This document shows positions 1-11,884 of a DNA stretch of 64,000 bases, piece by piece. The stretch is from assembly GCF_014898055.3 (NCBI RefSeq), contig NW_023601322.1:69964740-70028739 (forward strand), in the 5' to 3' direction. Origin of the DNA: Talpa occidentalis (lineage: Eukaryota > Chordata > Mammalia > Eulipotyphla > Talpidae). The notes under the pieces are model-generated. The model had not been told where the DNA came from and ran no database searches. It saw nothing but the letters and a program-made list of their open reading frames with translations. The translations under genes were made by a program, and so were the position numbers. The stretch's first letter is position 1. The number at the start of each line of letters is the position of its first letter.

Positions 1-9
1 GTGCTTGTA

Positions 10-68
<59 letters not shown>

Positions 69-82
69 ATCTTAAAAAAAAA
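1..82 (+). mobile_element. SINE 3' tail cut by window edge (subfamily Y)
   Basis: The window opens inside the end of a sense-strand copy of the local SINE: GTGCTTGTATAAATAAATA, a long AAAT run, then AATCTTAAAA. The AAAT run is a likely length-polymorphic microsatellite. Confidence 0.85.
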
Positions 83-2192
83 AGAAAATGAGAGTATGAG
101 CAAAGAGGTAATACTGGAAACAGTCTGAAAACGAAGTTAAGGGGATTGGGAAAGTGTAATTGGCAATAGATTAGGTGTGTGGGGAATAAGGAATTTTGAG
201 TCAGAATTACTGAGTGGGAAGACGCTGCCACGGAGAATGGGAAGAGGATACTTGGGAGATTCGTACACAGTGCGTTGAAGATGTTGGTAAGTACGTGGAC
301 GCATTGTGCCCTTTTCAGTCAGCTTTACAAAATAGCTACTGTACTGGATATTCTCTTTTTGCCCTTCCTGATCTCTTCTCCATCTTCCCTTCCTTTGTGT
401 TCCTGGGAAGCTGATTCTTAAAGAACTGCAAGCATCCTTCTCTGGCTTCATGTTGGGCTTGGATAGTGGGAGAAACTGGCAAGAGATCTGGATAGTAAAA
501 GATGGGATCAAGAAATTTGTCTCCCCTCTCCTCCACATCTTAGCAGCAGTTTTATTAGTAGGCACAACTCTGCTCCAATGGCCCTCTCTTCCAACTCCAG
601 GTCTTTTCTGGCTTTTGGTAACCACTCCCTCCTGTTGCTACTTCAGGTTGGGTATCCCCCAGATTGTTCTCTAAACCTTGTGGATTTCCTTTATATGTGT
701 CCACTTGGAAGTAGTTCCTTTTGTTAAAAGTCTTCCATAACCTTGTTTGAAGTTGCCATCTATGGTCATCTCTTCAGTTATATTTCTTTAATCACACCCA
801 CATTTTCTAATGACTTCTAATGACTACTCTCCCAGGTACTACCAACCTTGGAGAAGACCTGTTTGCCCTGGGTTGTTTTTGTTTGTTTGTTTGTTTGTTT
901 TTGCCCCATCTGTAATGTACTTGAAATTTAGTGTCTCCCTGTTAGAAATTTTAACTCTTCTACTTGAGGCTTCAGCTGGAAATACAGCAGTGAAAACAAT
1001 GGATACAAAAATCCCTGCCCTCAATAAAGCTATATTTTAGTAGGGAGAGACAGACAATGAACTATAATAAATTATGCAGTATGATAAATTATGAGTAGTA
1101 TGGAAAAGCTTAGTAGGGAAATGACTGGGTCGTGCTGCAAGGCAGGATGTTTGTGAAGATGGTACATTTTAAAATAGATTCAAAAATGTAGGTCTGAGAA
1201 TGTGACATGTGAGCAAAGGCTATAAGGAAATGGAGTTAATGCATAAATTAAGAGCATTCCTGGTAGAGGACAAGGAGGAGCAAATGCCCCACGGCAGGAT
1301 TGTGCCTGGCCTTTTTGAGGAGAAGCAAGTTGGTCAGGGTGGCTGAAGCTGAGGGAAGAGGATCAAGGGAGTGGCAGATTAGGTCAGAAAGGGACCAAGT
1401 CCTGTAGGGATTTGGCTTTCAATAGATGAATGGTGAACCATTTTGAACAGGGGAGTATCTTGCTCTAAACTTGAAGGTTGAAAGATTTTAGGGTTCCCTT
1501 TCTTAAAATTCCTATCCCTTTGGTATAGTTCTTTCAGTGAGGGAGTATGTTATTGCAGACTTTTTGTGGATTAAGGTATAAAGACCCACAATTTCTTTAA
1601 TTCTACCATAGGTATATGATCTTTGGGGAGAGAGATTATTCTTTTTGGCTCAAATGAATCTTTATCTGGTGATGTGCAGAAAAAAATATCCAGTCCTAGG
1701 AGGCTATCTTTAGAAAGTCCTACTTGCAAGGTTTGAATTTAGGGAGTATTCCGATTTACTATGATAATAGTGGTTCACTCTACCTAGAGAGTGCAAGCAG
1801 TGGTTTTATACTGAACATCTCTGGGAGTCTGGGATTTTGATATATTCTAAGAAGAGGGTATCTACTGCTAAAAAATAAAATTCACAAATTTAGGGATTTA
1901 GTTTTGGCTTTGTTGAATGATTCATAAATTGGGCAGCAGCTACTGCAAAGGGTTAAAAGAAATGGAGGGTGTTTATAGGCAGAGTGGGTTATAATTATTT
2001 GCAAAAGAAAAGATTTCAGGTAAAACCATCATTTTTCATAAGAAGTCAGCGGTTTCTTATGAGCTGATAGGGAAATTCCAAATTGATAGGTTTAGGATTA
2101 CGCTTTGAGAGAGGTTGAAACTGCAATGAAATTAGCTATTAAATCTGGGAGGGACCCAGGCATGGAAGACTCCATTTGGGGCCTGTTCTATC
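83..2192. other. Intergenic; anonymous sequence with one ancient L2 copy
   Basis: No gene is supported. A 162-codon open frame on the minus strand (137-625) shows no domain I recognise and no promoter context. About 960-1480 is a reverse-oriented L2, listed separately. A GTTT run lies near 880-900. I see nothing else. Confidence 0.6.
960..1480 (-). mobile_element. LINE L2 fragment, reverse orientation
   Basis: Read on the + strand the order is that of a reversed L2 3' region: a 'calls for ... AATCCCTGCCCTCAATAAAG' stretch, the GACAGACAATGAAC block, then GAGCATTCCTGGTAGAGGACA and TTGAACAGGGGAG. The identification rests on recalled consensus and the copy is heavily diverged. Confidence 0.6.
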
Positions 2193-2472
2193 TTTTTTTT
2201 TTTTTTTTAAGATTTTATTTTATTATTTCTTTATACAAGAACCAGGATACAGGCCAGTTGCGCGGGAGGGTGAGAGGATTCACCAGAGACAGAGCGGGGA
2301 ACAGAACAGGCAGACTGATGAAATACACTGCTGAGGGGAGCAGCCGGTGCGACAGGAGAGGTCTGCAGTGCCTTGTGGGACTCTCGCCGGCTGGGATTGA
2401 ACCGGTGCTGCAGAGGCTGCAGACAGCTTCACAGCGTGGCGCTCAACTGCCTGTGCCACCAGGGGAGGCCCG
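2193..2472 (-). mobile_element. tRNA-derived SINE, subfamily M
   Basis: Full-length reverse copy, from poly-T and TTTAAGATTT to the head GCCACCAGGGGAGGCCC. It is flanked by the duplicated target GGGCCTGTTCTAT at 2178 and 2473. ACAAGAACCAGG and the GTGGCGCTCAAC head mark subfamily M. Confidence 0.9.
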
Positions 2473-2505
2473 GGGCCTGTTCTATTTTTAACACTATAAA
2501 ATCTT

Positions 2506-2789
2506 TTTTTTTTTTTTTAAAGATTTATTTTTATTTATTTACACAAGCATTGGGTACAGTCAGAAGTGCGGGAGGGTGAGAGAATTCACCAGAGCCAGAG
2601 CGGGGAGCACAGCAGGCAGAAGGACCAAAGTACACTGCTGAGGGGAGCAGCAGGCGGCAGGAGAGGTCTGTGCGCCCTGTGGGACCCTCCTCCCATGGCC
2701 GGGGAGCAGCTGGGGATCCAACTGGCGCTGCAGAGGCTGCAGGCAGCTTCGCAACCCAGTGCTCAACTGCTGCGCCACCGGGGAGGCCC
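2506..2789 (-). mobile_element. tRNA-derived SINE, subfamily Y
   Basis: Full-length reverse copy flanked by AACACTATAAAATCTT (2490-2505 and 2790-2805). It lies only about 30 bases after the previous SINE in the same orientation, yet has its own target duplication, so it is an independent insertion. Confidence 0.92.
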
Positions 2790-2805
2790 AACACTATAAA
2801 ATCTT

Positions 2806-4699
2806 GAGTAGTGAGATGTTAGGGGAAAGCATTACACACGGTGTATTCTCTTTGATACCTTGTGGTAGGAAGTGAGCAAAATCCTACATGTAGATTCCTA
2901 AAAACTCTTACCTGTGTCTTTTTCCTATATGATCTGAGTGTATTCTTACTTTAAGGCTGCAATAATCTTTAGCTATGAATACAACATCAGTGCTGAATTC
3001 TGTGACCCTAGCTACCCTCTGAATGTGGGGTTCTTCTTTGGGGCCCTTGATGTGGTTAACATTTTTCTTAGTGTAGCCAAGTTAAGTGGACAACAATTAA
3101 TACGTAGGTAGAAGGTGCAGTTTCGGAAAAACTATTGCTTAGGTCAGCAGCTCTACTTCTGGCAGGGAGCTCTTCTGAGTGATTTCTACTTTAATTCCTT
3201 CCCTTTCTCCAAAAGATCTAGGTCTTTTCATTATTGTAGCTTCTAGCAGTTTTGAGCATGGGGAGGGTGTCTTCTGCAATGATGTAGATAAAAAGAATTG
3301 CCTTATGTTGGTCTTCAAAATGATCTCAGTGAAAACAATTGTTGACATAGGCACCATGTGTAATTCCTTAGGGAGAAAAGAAGCATAACTACTAGAAGCA
3401 ACATCATTCCATAACAGAGGTAGGTATGTCAGTGTATTAGAAAGATCACATTTTCTTTGTAATCTCTGCAATGCATAGCAAACTATTCTGATTTAATAAC
3501 TTCATATTATCCCTGAGAAGGAAGTTATTTTATTCTAATCTTGTAATACATTTTGGTAGAGAGAGGATGAAACCTGGGTCATAGAAGGGATACTGGTTAA
3601 AATACCCATTTGACCAATCTCTTCTGAATTCTACTTTATTCCTAACATCAGAGTGTAGGGGTGGAAAAATAATTTTCCTTTACCCTTCTAAGCTCTTGTC
3701 GAAGATACCCCCCATAACAAAAAATAGGAGAAATAACACATAACACCTCCTACATACATGGGAGAGATGCAGGAAAACAGCGCCTTAGTCAAATGACCTA
3801 AGTTCTACCTCTTTAAATAACAACTTTAACTAAAGACAGGCTGTTGGGGAGAAAGGGAGAAAACCATTTTTAGCAGTTACCAAGAAAATCTCAGTAAACA
3901 AGGAGAGACCCAGACCCCCTTACAAATGGAGAATTTCCTTTATGTCTGTTACAAAAGGTAGTTAGTTATTCAGTTCCCAGAGCTTTTCTTCGGTCTGCTG
4001 TTTCTTAAAAATGGCCAGTTCAGAACAATCCTTTTGCCAAAAAGACATTTTGGCATTGTAAATTTTGCTCTACTGTTAGTCACAGCTAGATCCACTAAAA
4101 TCTCTGGATCCACAAGTTCACAAGCTTGAAAGTGTTAGTGTGGGGAGAGGAGGGTGGAGGGGAGAGGAGGGAGAAGGTGTACATGTTCTGAAAGGGATTT
4201 GGCCAACTGTGTGCACGAAGGCAAAGGAAGCATACTCTTAGTTTTAGAGCACAGATCTTCAATAGAATTTGTGTGCCCAGGGAGAGAAGAGATGATATTC
4301 AAGATATTGTCTGCCATGGTCTCTACCAGGTACAGCCTCCCTACATGTCACCATGAATCTGTTCTGAGTCCTTTCGCTTGTCTCCTCCAAGTCTCCTTCC
4401 CAGGGTGCAAGTCAGGCCACAGAAGCAAGAAAGAAGCTTTCCTGGCTCCCATGTGATACAGGGGCTGCTCAACTCTGCCCCTAGCTCCCAGTTGCTTCCC
4501 TGTTCAGGAAATTCAGCTCATGGCACACTACTTGATGACTTGTAAGTGTGTGTGTGTAGAAGGGGGAAGGGCACCTCCCCTTCATAGAGGTGGATCTATA
4601 ACAATTGCTTTGGGGAACTATTTGCTTCTCTCCAATTGATTTTTAATATACATTTGTGCCCCTTTTAACTGAAATTGCAGATAGTAACTTCTCCACAGA
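2806..4699. other. Intergenic; no feature recognised
   Basis: No coding signal, RNA gene or clear repeat was identified. There is a purine-rich GAGGAGGG tract around 4140-4170 and a short TG run at 4545-4557. Confidence 0.5.
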
Positions 4700-5740
4700 C
4701 TGGGGAAAGTGGCAAATGAAAGTGAATAAATTTATTTAGTAAGAACCATTAAATCATATCCTTTGGCTCTAGTTCTATTACTAGGGCTTTAACCTAAAAA
4801 AGCAATTCAATGAAAGGAAAACAGTGTTGCACAAAGATGGTCATGTGTCATATAGGAAGAGATTGGAAAATATAAATATCAAACTTCAGGGAAATGTATA
4901 CTAAATTGTGCTCTGTCAAAAGGTGAAATATTACAAACCCAGGGGCCATCAATAGGTGAATAAACAACATGTGGTATATATGTACAATGGAATATTATTC
5001 AGCTATAAAAAGGGATGAAATTCTGGGCCTCCCCGGTGGCGCAGCGGTTGAGCGCTGGGTTGCGAAGCTGACCACAGCCTCTGCAGCGCCAGTGCGATCC
5101 CCGGCTGCTCCCCGGCCACCGGAGGAGGGTCCCACATGGTGGGCAGACCTCTCCTGCCGCCCGCTGCTCCCCTCAGCAGTGTACTTCGGTCCTTCTGCCT
5201 GCTCTGCTCCCCACTCTGGCTCTGGTGAATTCTCTCACCCTCCCGCGCTTCTGACTGTACCCAGTGCATGTATAAATAAATAAACAAATAAATCTTAAAA
5301 AAAAAAAAAAGGGATGAAATTCTGATGCATGAAACATGGTTGAACCTTGAACTCATTATGTCAAGTGACACAAACCAGACACAAATGAACAAATATTGTA
5401 TGATTACACATAAAATAGACAAATTCATAGAAATGGGAAGTAGAATATAGATTACCAGGGACTGGTAAGGGAAGAAAGGATGAAGGGATGAGGGGTGACT
5501 GTTTATTGGTCATGGAGTCTCTTTGGGAATGATGGAAAAGTTCTGAAAATGGTTAGTGGTGATGGCTGTAGAACATAGTGAATGTACTTAACACCACTGA
5601 ATTTATATACTTAAAGATGGCTAAATGTTTACACAGGTGATATACATGTTATTAAACATTTTTTTTGTTTTTTTCTCTTAATGGCTAATGGTTAAAATGA
5701 TGAATTTCATAGTCTACATGATAAAAACATAAAACATGTA
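4700..5740 (+). mobile_element. LINE-1 3' end, old, sense orientation
   Basis: Translated fragments read like the L1 ORF2 C-terminus (MWYICTMEYYSAIKRDE), preceded by the typical ATCAATAGGTGAATAAA stretch and followed by the 3' UTR type TGGTTAGTGGTGATGGCTG. It is interrupted by a SINE at 5026-5310. No intact frame remains. Confidence 0.8.
5026..5310 (+). mobile_element. tRNA-derived SINE, subfamily Y
   Basis: Full-length sense copy. The A box TGGCGCAGCGG lies near the 5' end, a B-box-like region follows about 50 bases on, and the tail is AAATAAATCTTAAAA. Target duplication GGGATGAAATTCTG at 5012 and 5311. It sits inside the L1 above. Confidence 0.95.
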
Positions 5741-5874
5741 CCAGTAGGAATTTTTTAATGTACAACTTGTAGATAAAGTGGTGGGATTAAACAAGCTTTT
5801 ATTTATATTTATTTATTTATTTTAATTGTTTTGCTTCTGATTTTTAAATTTTTTTTTCATCATTGTTCATTTTT

Positions 5875-6153
5875 TTTTTTTTAAGATTTATTTATTTATT
5901 TATTTATTTATACAAGCACTGGGTACAGTCAAAAGCGCGGGAGGGTGAGAGAATTCACCAGAGCCAGAGCGGGGAACAGAACAGGCAGAAGGGCCGAAGT
6001 ACACTGCTGAGGGGAGCAGCAGGCGTGTCAGGAGAGGTCTGTTGCACCATGTGGGACCCTTGCCCCAGTGGCTGGGGATCAAACTGGTGCTGCAGAGACT
6101 GTGGGCAGCTTCGCAGCCCAGTGCTCACCCCCTGCGCCACCAGGGGAGGCCCT
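5875..6153 (-). mobile_element. tRNA-derived SINE, intermediate Y type
   Basis: Reverse full-length copy inside the L1 3' UTR, flanked by ATTGTTCATTTTT at 5862 and 6154. Tail TTTA repeats, head GCGCCACCAGGGGAGGCC. Confidence 0.93.
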
Positions 6154-6901
6154 ATTGTTCATTTTTAAACAATATTTGCTTCCCGCAACCCCTCAGGTGT
6201 AGACCCCATAGAGTTTCCTTCCCAAAGGCACCCATGCACCATCACCTCAGGCCCCTGTGCTCCTCCCTCCCTCCCTCTGATCCCTCTCCCTCCTCCGCCC
6301 CTGCAGGATGTCTCTGATTTACAATTGTCCGTTTTTGCTTTGTTGTGCTTTGTACTGTTATTACTTTTTTACACCGATGTCTTATTTGGGTCACCGATAT
6401 TCCTGCTATAAGCGAAACCATCCGATATTTTTCTTTTCCTTCTGGCTTATTTCACAGAGCATAATTCCTTCTAGTTCCATGCACGTTGCTGCGAATGGCA
6501 TGAGTTTATCTTTTTTGATTGCTGAATAATATTCCATTGTGTATATATGCCACATCTTCTTGATCCAGTCATCTGTTTTTGGGCATTTGGGTTGTTTCCA
6601 GGTTTTGCCTATTGTAAATAGTGCTGCAGTAAACATAGGGACACAGGTGTTCTTTTGAATCAACGTTTTTTGTGTCCTTTGGGTGATCCCTAGTAGTGGA
6701 ATTGCCGGGTCATATGTAGCTCCATTTTTAGTAGACTGAAAACCTCCAGACAGCTTTCCATAGTGGCTGGACCAGTTTGCACTCCCACCAGAAAAGAAGG
6801 AGAGTTCCTTTTTCACCACATCCTCGCCAACATTTGATGTTGCTTGTTTTTTTGATATGTGCCATTCTTACTGGTGTAAGGTGGTATCTCAATGTGTTTT
6901 T

Positions 6902-7213
6902 TTTTTTTTTTATAGAGGCATGTTTTTATTTATTTATTTGTTTGTTTGTTCGTTCGTTTTGTTTATACATGCACTGGGTACAGTCAGAAGCGCGGGAGGG
7001 TGAGAGAATTCACCAGAGCCAGAGCAGGGAGCAGAGCAGGCAGAAGGACCGAAGTACACTGCTGAGGGGAGCAGCGGGCGGCAGGAGAGGTCTGCGCGCC
7101 ATGTGGGACCCTCCTCCAGTGGCCGGGGAGCAGCCGGGGATCGAACCGGCGCCGCAGAGGTCGCCGGCAGCTTTGCAACCCAGCGCTCAACCGCTGCGCC
7201 ACCGGGGAGGCCC
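6902..7213 (-). mobile_element. tRNA-derived SINE, subfamily Y, with unusual extended tail
   Basis: Reverse copy flanked by TATCTCAATGTGTTTTT (6885-6901 and 7214-7230). Between the poly-T and the SINE body are about 60 bases with TATAGAGGCATG and mixed TTTA, TTTG and TTCG runs in place of the usual TCTT signal. The head is nearly consensus. Confidence 0.92.
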
Positions 7214-7841
7214 TATCTCAATGTGTTTTTAATTTACATTTCCCTGATGATAAGGGATGTTGAACATTTTTTCATATGCCTGTTGGCCATTTGCATTTCC
7301 TCTTTGGAGAAATGTCTTTTTTAAGTTCTTCTGCCCATTTCTTGACTGGATTGTTTATTTTGTTTTTGTTGAGTTGTTTGAGTTCTTTGTTTATCTTCGT
7401 GATCAGTCCCTCATCAGTTGACAGGGGTGCAAAGATTTTTTCCCAATCAGTGGGGTGTCTCTCTGTTTTGTTTAATATCTCTTTTGCTGTGCAGAAGCTT
7501 TTCAGTTTGATGTAATCCCAGGTGTTTATCTTTTCCTTGACTTTCTTTGCTTTGGGCGATGAGTCTTTTTTTGAGATGTATGTCTTGTAGTGTTTTACCT
7601 ATATTTTCTTCTATGTATTTTATGGTTTCAGGTCTTATGTCCAGTTCTTTTATCCATTTTGAGTTGATTTTTGTGCACGGTGAAAGGTAGTGGTCTAGTT
7701 TCTTTTCTTTTCTTTTTTTTTTTTTGCATGTGGTGGTCTAGTTTTCCCAGCACCATTTGTTGAACAAACTGTCCATGTTTCATTGCATATTGTTTGCTCC
7801 TTTGTCAAAGATCAGTTCTCCATATAAGTGTGGTTTTATTT

Positions 7842-8389
7842 ATTTATTTATTTTTTTAAATAATAAATTTTATTTTTATATTCCCCATACAACTGCAACC
7901 CCCCCATTCTGACCCAATCCCTCCCCTCCGCCCGCACCCCCCAAAAAGTGTCTCTGGTTCATAGTTTTTTGTTGATTTTGATTTTCACTTTCTTATAGTT
8001 ATTCATTTTCCTGGTTCCTTATTTAAATTTTCTAGATTCCTGCTATGAGTGAGACCATCTGGTATTTTTCTTTTTCTTTCTGGCTTATTTTGCTGAGCAT
8101 GATCCCTTCCAACGCCATCCATGTTGCTGCAAATTGCATGCGTTTATCTTTTTTGAAAGCTGAGTAATATTCCATGGTGTATCTATACCACATCTTCTTG
8201 ATCCAGTCATCTATTTTTGGGCATTTGGGCTGTTTCCAAAGCTTAGCTATTGTAAACAGTGCTGCTATAAACATAGGGGTGCAGGTGTTCTTTGGAATTG
8301 ATGTTTCTCTGTCCTTTGGGTAAATACCTAGGAGTGGAATTGCTGGATCATATGGAAGCTCTATGTTTAGTAGGTCCAGAAATCTCCAC
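7842..8389 (-). mobile_element. Younger LINE-1 3' fragment inserted in an older LINE-1
   Basis: A second L1 3' end (about 550 bases, same orientation) interrupts the older copy. It is bounded by TAAGTGTGGTTTTATTT at 7825-7841 and 8390-8406, and the older ORF2 resumes seamlessly after it. Its minus-strand frame reads KMWYRYTMEYYSAFKKDK. It is 5' truncated, typical of L1 insertion. Confidence 0.93.
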
Positions 8390-8735
8390 TAAGTGTGGTT
8401 TTATTTCTGGGCTCTCTATTTGGTTCCATTGGTCTGTGTGTCTGTTTTTATTCCAGTACCAAACTGTTTTAATTATTATGGCTTTGTAGTATAACTTGAA
8501 GTTTGGAAGTGTGATACCTCCTTTCTCCTTTGTTTTCATCAGTAGGGCTTTGACTATTTGTGGTTTTTTGTGGTTCCATATGAATTTCATCAGTATTTGT
8601 TCTATTTCTTTGAAGAATGTCATTGAGATTTTTATTGGAATAGTGTTGAATCTGTCTATTGATCAGGCTTTTATTTTTAAAATTTTTAGATGAAGTCATG
8701 AAAATTTGGAGTTACCTAGTTGCAGCTAGCCCTTT

Positions 8736-9005
8736 TTTTAAAAAAAGATTTATTTGCTTTTTTTTTAAGATTTAAAAAAAATTATATAAGTACCGGGGTA
8801 CAGACCAGAGGACCGGGAGGGTGAGCAAATTCACGAGAGTCAGAGCAGGGTGCAGAACAGGCAGACGGAGCAGTGGGCGAGACAGGCGAGGTCTGCCGCA
8901 CCACATGAGAATCTCCCTGGCCGGCAGAGAATCGAACTTGTGCTACGGAGGCTACAGACAGCCCCACAGTGCTGCGCTCAACCCACCGCGCCACCAGGGA
9001 GGCCC
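8736..9005 (-). mobile_element. tRNA-derived SINE, divergent old copy
   Basis: Reverse copy with recognisable core (CAGGCAGACGGAGCAGTGGGC, shortened) and head CGCGCCACCAGGGAGGCCC. The TTTATTT tail is degraded, and no target duplication is clear. Confidence 0.8.
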
Positions 9006-9019
9006 TGGAGAAGTCTTTT

Positions 9020-9480
9020 TTTAATTTTTAAAATATTTTCTTACATCATTGTTCATTTTTGTATAATATTTGATTTCTCCTTTCAGGTGTAGTTCCCATA
9101 ATTCTCCCACCACCCATAATCCATCACCATATTTCTTTGTGCTCTTCCCTCTCCTGTTTTTACCCTCCTCTCTCTCCTTCCCCATCCCCCGCTGTATGCC
9201 TCAGATCTGTGAGTTTTGTGAGTTTTGTCTTTTTCTTTACCCTTTGTTTGGTTTCCCTGTATTCCATCTATAAGGGAAATCATGCAATATTTCTCTTTTT
9301 CCTTCTGATTTATTTTACTTAGCATAATCCCTTCCAGCTCCATCCATGTTGCTGCAGATGGCATGAGTTTATCTTTTTTGATTGCTGAGTAGTATTCCAT
9401 TGTGTATGTATACCACTTCATGATCCACTGGCCTGTTTTGGGGCATTTAGGTTGTTTTCATATCTTAGCTATATACCTTT
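9020..9480 (-). mobile_element. LINE-1 3' end fragment, reverse
   Basis: TACATCATTGTTCATTTTTG opens the same 3' UTR type as the other L1s. The minus-strand frame gives KWYTYTMEYYSAIKKDKL, the ORF2 C-terminus. It is truncated after about 450 bases. Confidence 0.88.
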
Positions 9481-10148
9481 TATTTTCTGCACCTTCCCCA
9501 GTAAATGTCCCAACTGAATTTACCTTCTCTTTCCCCTAACCTCCCTTGCCTTAGCTAAGCTATTTAAGATGATGATTAAAGCCAAGGGAAGGGGAGGGAG
9601 ACATAAGATTCTCGGTACTATTAGGCCTCTTCCATATATGTAAGAGGTATACATGTTATTATTAAATACATGTATGACTTTTTCTTTTATCAGTCTGTGT
9701 GATGCTTGTTTGTTTGCCAGCCTAGAAGAACCCAGAGGGGTTTGGAATGATTTCTTTTGCATCCCTACTTTCTGTCAGTCTGTTTATTCACATAGTATTT
9801 ATATTGTAGCTCCCTGGTATAGCCCATTGCATAAAGTAGATATTCAGTGAGACTGAATTACAAGTTTGCCGGTGCAGGAAGATAGTGACCAGAATGTTTA
9901 GCATATCGCACATGGGTTTTATGTAACTTTAAGCATGTGCCTGCCTCAATTCTCTGTACTTGCTAGATGTGCAGAGCTGACCATCTACATATCACTGTAT
10001 TTGTCTTGACCTTGAGGTTATGTGTCATATATATTTTACCTTTTCATGTAAAACAACCTAGTATTATTTGTATTCAGAAAGGGTAGAACCAGAATAGCAG
10101 ATAGAGAAGCCGATAGACACAGCCTGTAGAGGACAAATATAGTTCATT
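9481..10148. other. Intergenic; no feature recognised
   Basis: No coding exon, RNA gene or repeat was identified in this stretch. Base composition is AT-rich and unremarkable. Confidence 0.5.
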
Positions 10149-10163
10149 TAAAGTTGCAAGAGC

Positions 10164-10432
10164 AGGGGCTTCCCTGGTGGCGCAGGGGGTTAAGACGCAA
10201 CCTATGAAGCAATCCGCAGCCACTGCAGCATGAATTCAATCCCCGGCCAGGAAGCTGACCCACATGGCGCAGCAGACCTCTCCTGACTCGCCCGCTGCTC
10301 CCCTCTGCAGTGTCTTTCAGTACATCTGCCTGTTCTGTTCTCCACTCTGTCTCTGGTGAATCCTCTCACCCCCCATACCTCTGGCCTGTACTACAGCTCT
10401 TGTATGCATAAATAAATCAATCTTAAAAAAAA
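10164..10432 (+). mobile_element. tRNA-derived SINE, subfamily O
   Basis: Sense copy with GGCGCAGGGGGTTAAGACGC head and TCTTGTATGCATAAATAAAT tail, diagnostic of subfamily O. Target duplication TAAAGTTGCAAGAGC at 10149 and 10433. Confidence 0.93.
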
Positions 10433-10447
10433 TAAAGTTGCAAGAGC

Positions 10448-11884
10448 CCATGAAAAAGTTCTGAGTAGGAATTAATGCTCCTTCTTGAATAAAATGTTCT
10501 GTGACAGTAGCAGACTTTTTTCCTCCTTAAGCCACAGGTGTTTATTAGGTTTTCCCTTTGTTTATGAAGAGATGCACGTGTTCACCAGCAGAGGGCATCA
10601 GCTGCAGGTTATAGATTCTGAAGAGGAAGGAATTCTTGGGAAGACCTCAGGAGATGAATATTTGCAAAGCAGTAGCCTGTGTGAAGCATTGCTTGCTGCT
10701 ACAGTTTGTCTGACTTTTCTTTGCCCTCGCCCTCCCTCCCCCCGGTCCAGTGGTGTGCCTTCTGCTTTCTCTGAGAGCAGTCTTAGGCTAGGCCTGGTGG
10801 TAAGCTGAGGAACCAGAGAAGCCCTGGGGGAAGGACTTTATAATCACAGGTATTTGGAAGCCTTGCGTGCTTGCAATTATCAATATCTTCAGGGGCGCAA
10901 AAGTTCTTGTTCCCCATTAGATGGAAACAACTAGTAGGAAAAGACATTTCCACCAAGAGCTGAAAAGGGTATTAGGCTAGATATTTGAGGTTCTGGTTCC
11001 ATTCCTAGTTTGGTGTCCAATTTACGGGCCATCTTAAGTCAAGTACTTTCTCTCAGTCTCATTTTGATTTATCTCTAAAATGGAGATGATGAAATTGTGT
11101 GTTGGGGGAGAGGGTTGGGGAAGAGCAGTGCCTATAGGTGTGGAACCTGGTCCTATAGAGTTTTAATTTCCCCAGATTTATGGAGGTATAATTTACATAA
11201 AACAAAACTCCCCCATTTCAAGTGTCTAATTTGATGAAATGTAGTAGTTGCATACAATCACGTAGGCATTACCAATTTTAACCAGCTATGCAGGGGGTTC
11301 TGATGCACAGCTCAGTGTGGGAGCACTGCACTGTGTTATGGTACCTGCAAATGTGAGGAACTGGAGAAGGTTAAAAGTACAAATAGAAAAGACCCAAAGA
11401 AAGTGGCCTGTCTCCTGATACGCAGTGCTGTCCTGACTTCTTGTACAGAGATGGAATACATAGGAAAGTACATTCTAGACTGATAGGGTTTCTTCCTCAG
11501 GCACATAGAGCTGAAGGATTCTGAACAAAGCTGTTGTAGGTGCCTGGGTGAGTTGCTTTGGGATGGAGAACTGGGTCACTGGGTGCTTGTGGTAAGCTGT
11601 GGAAGAAAACAAGCCTTGGGTATGGGATGAAGGGCTGGGAAGGGGTTAAGATGCTATTGCCAGACATTTTAAGTGTGGGATCTCATTTTGCCCTCTACTG
11701 CAAGAATCCTATAGCAATCTTCCTTAATCTGGAGTTCAGCTGGAAAAATTAGTCTAGAGCAGGCAGATTCAGACTATGGACCAGAGAACGTTTGGATATG
11801 AAGGTAGATTATGTAAACTATAACTCTGAAACTAGATTAGGGTGGGAACTTTGTTCTAGGAATCTGCAGAATGATTTCTCTCTC
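10448..11884. other. Intergenic; anonymous, with small ancient repeat scraps
   Basis: About 11160-11280 resembles an L1 3' UTR scrap (GGAGGTATAATTTACATAA), and about 11285-11340 the end of a MER5A-type hAT element (TTCTGATGCACAGCTCAGTG). Both calls are weak. No gene is supported. Confidence 0.4.

Larger units (their letters stand above)
5840..8690 (-). mobile_element. LINE-1 fragment, reverse orientation, 5' truncated
   Basis: The 3' UTR comes first on the + strand (ATTGTTCATTTTT, a pyrimidine-rich stretch to 6300), then reversed ORF2. Minus-strand frames give KMWHIYTMEYYSAIKKDK and, further in, [20 protein letters not shown], both L1 reverse transcriptase C-terminal motifs. It is interrupted by two SINEs and a younger L1, and stop codons and frameshifts make it non-functional. 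Confidence 0.9.

Noticed and set aside
10..70. Regular AAAT array as a CRISPR-like or satellite array
   Set aside because: It is a simple microsatellite in a SINE tail, with no spacers, in a mammalian genome.
137..625. 162-codon minus-strand open frame, the longest simple frame in the first 10 kb
   Set aside because: No recognisable domain, no promoter or splice context, and composition like the surrounding anonymous DNA. A frame of this length is expected by chance in 64 kb.
5026..5100. tRNA-like A and B boxes as a tRNA gene
   Set aside because: They belong to the head of a dispersed SINE with tail and target duplication. No complete cloverleaf was seen.
6406..6819. Minus-strand frame with KMWHIYTMEYYSAIKKDK-like sequence (also near 8032, 9083 and 12556)
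   Set aside because: These are C-terminal pieces of L1 ORF2 in 5'-truncated copies, not cellular genes.
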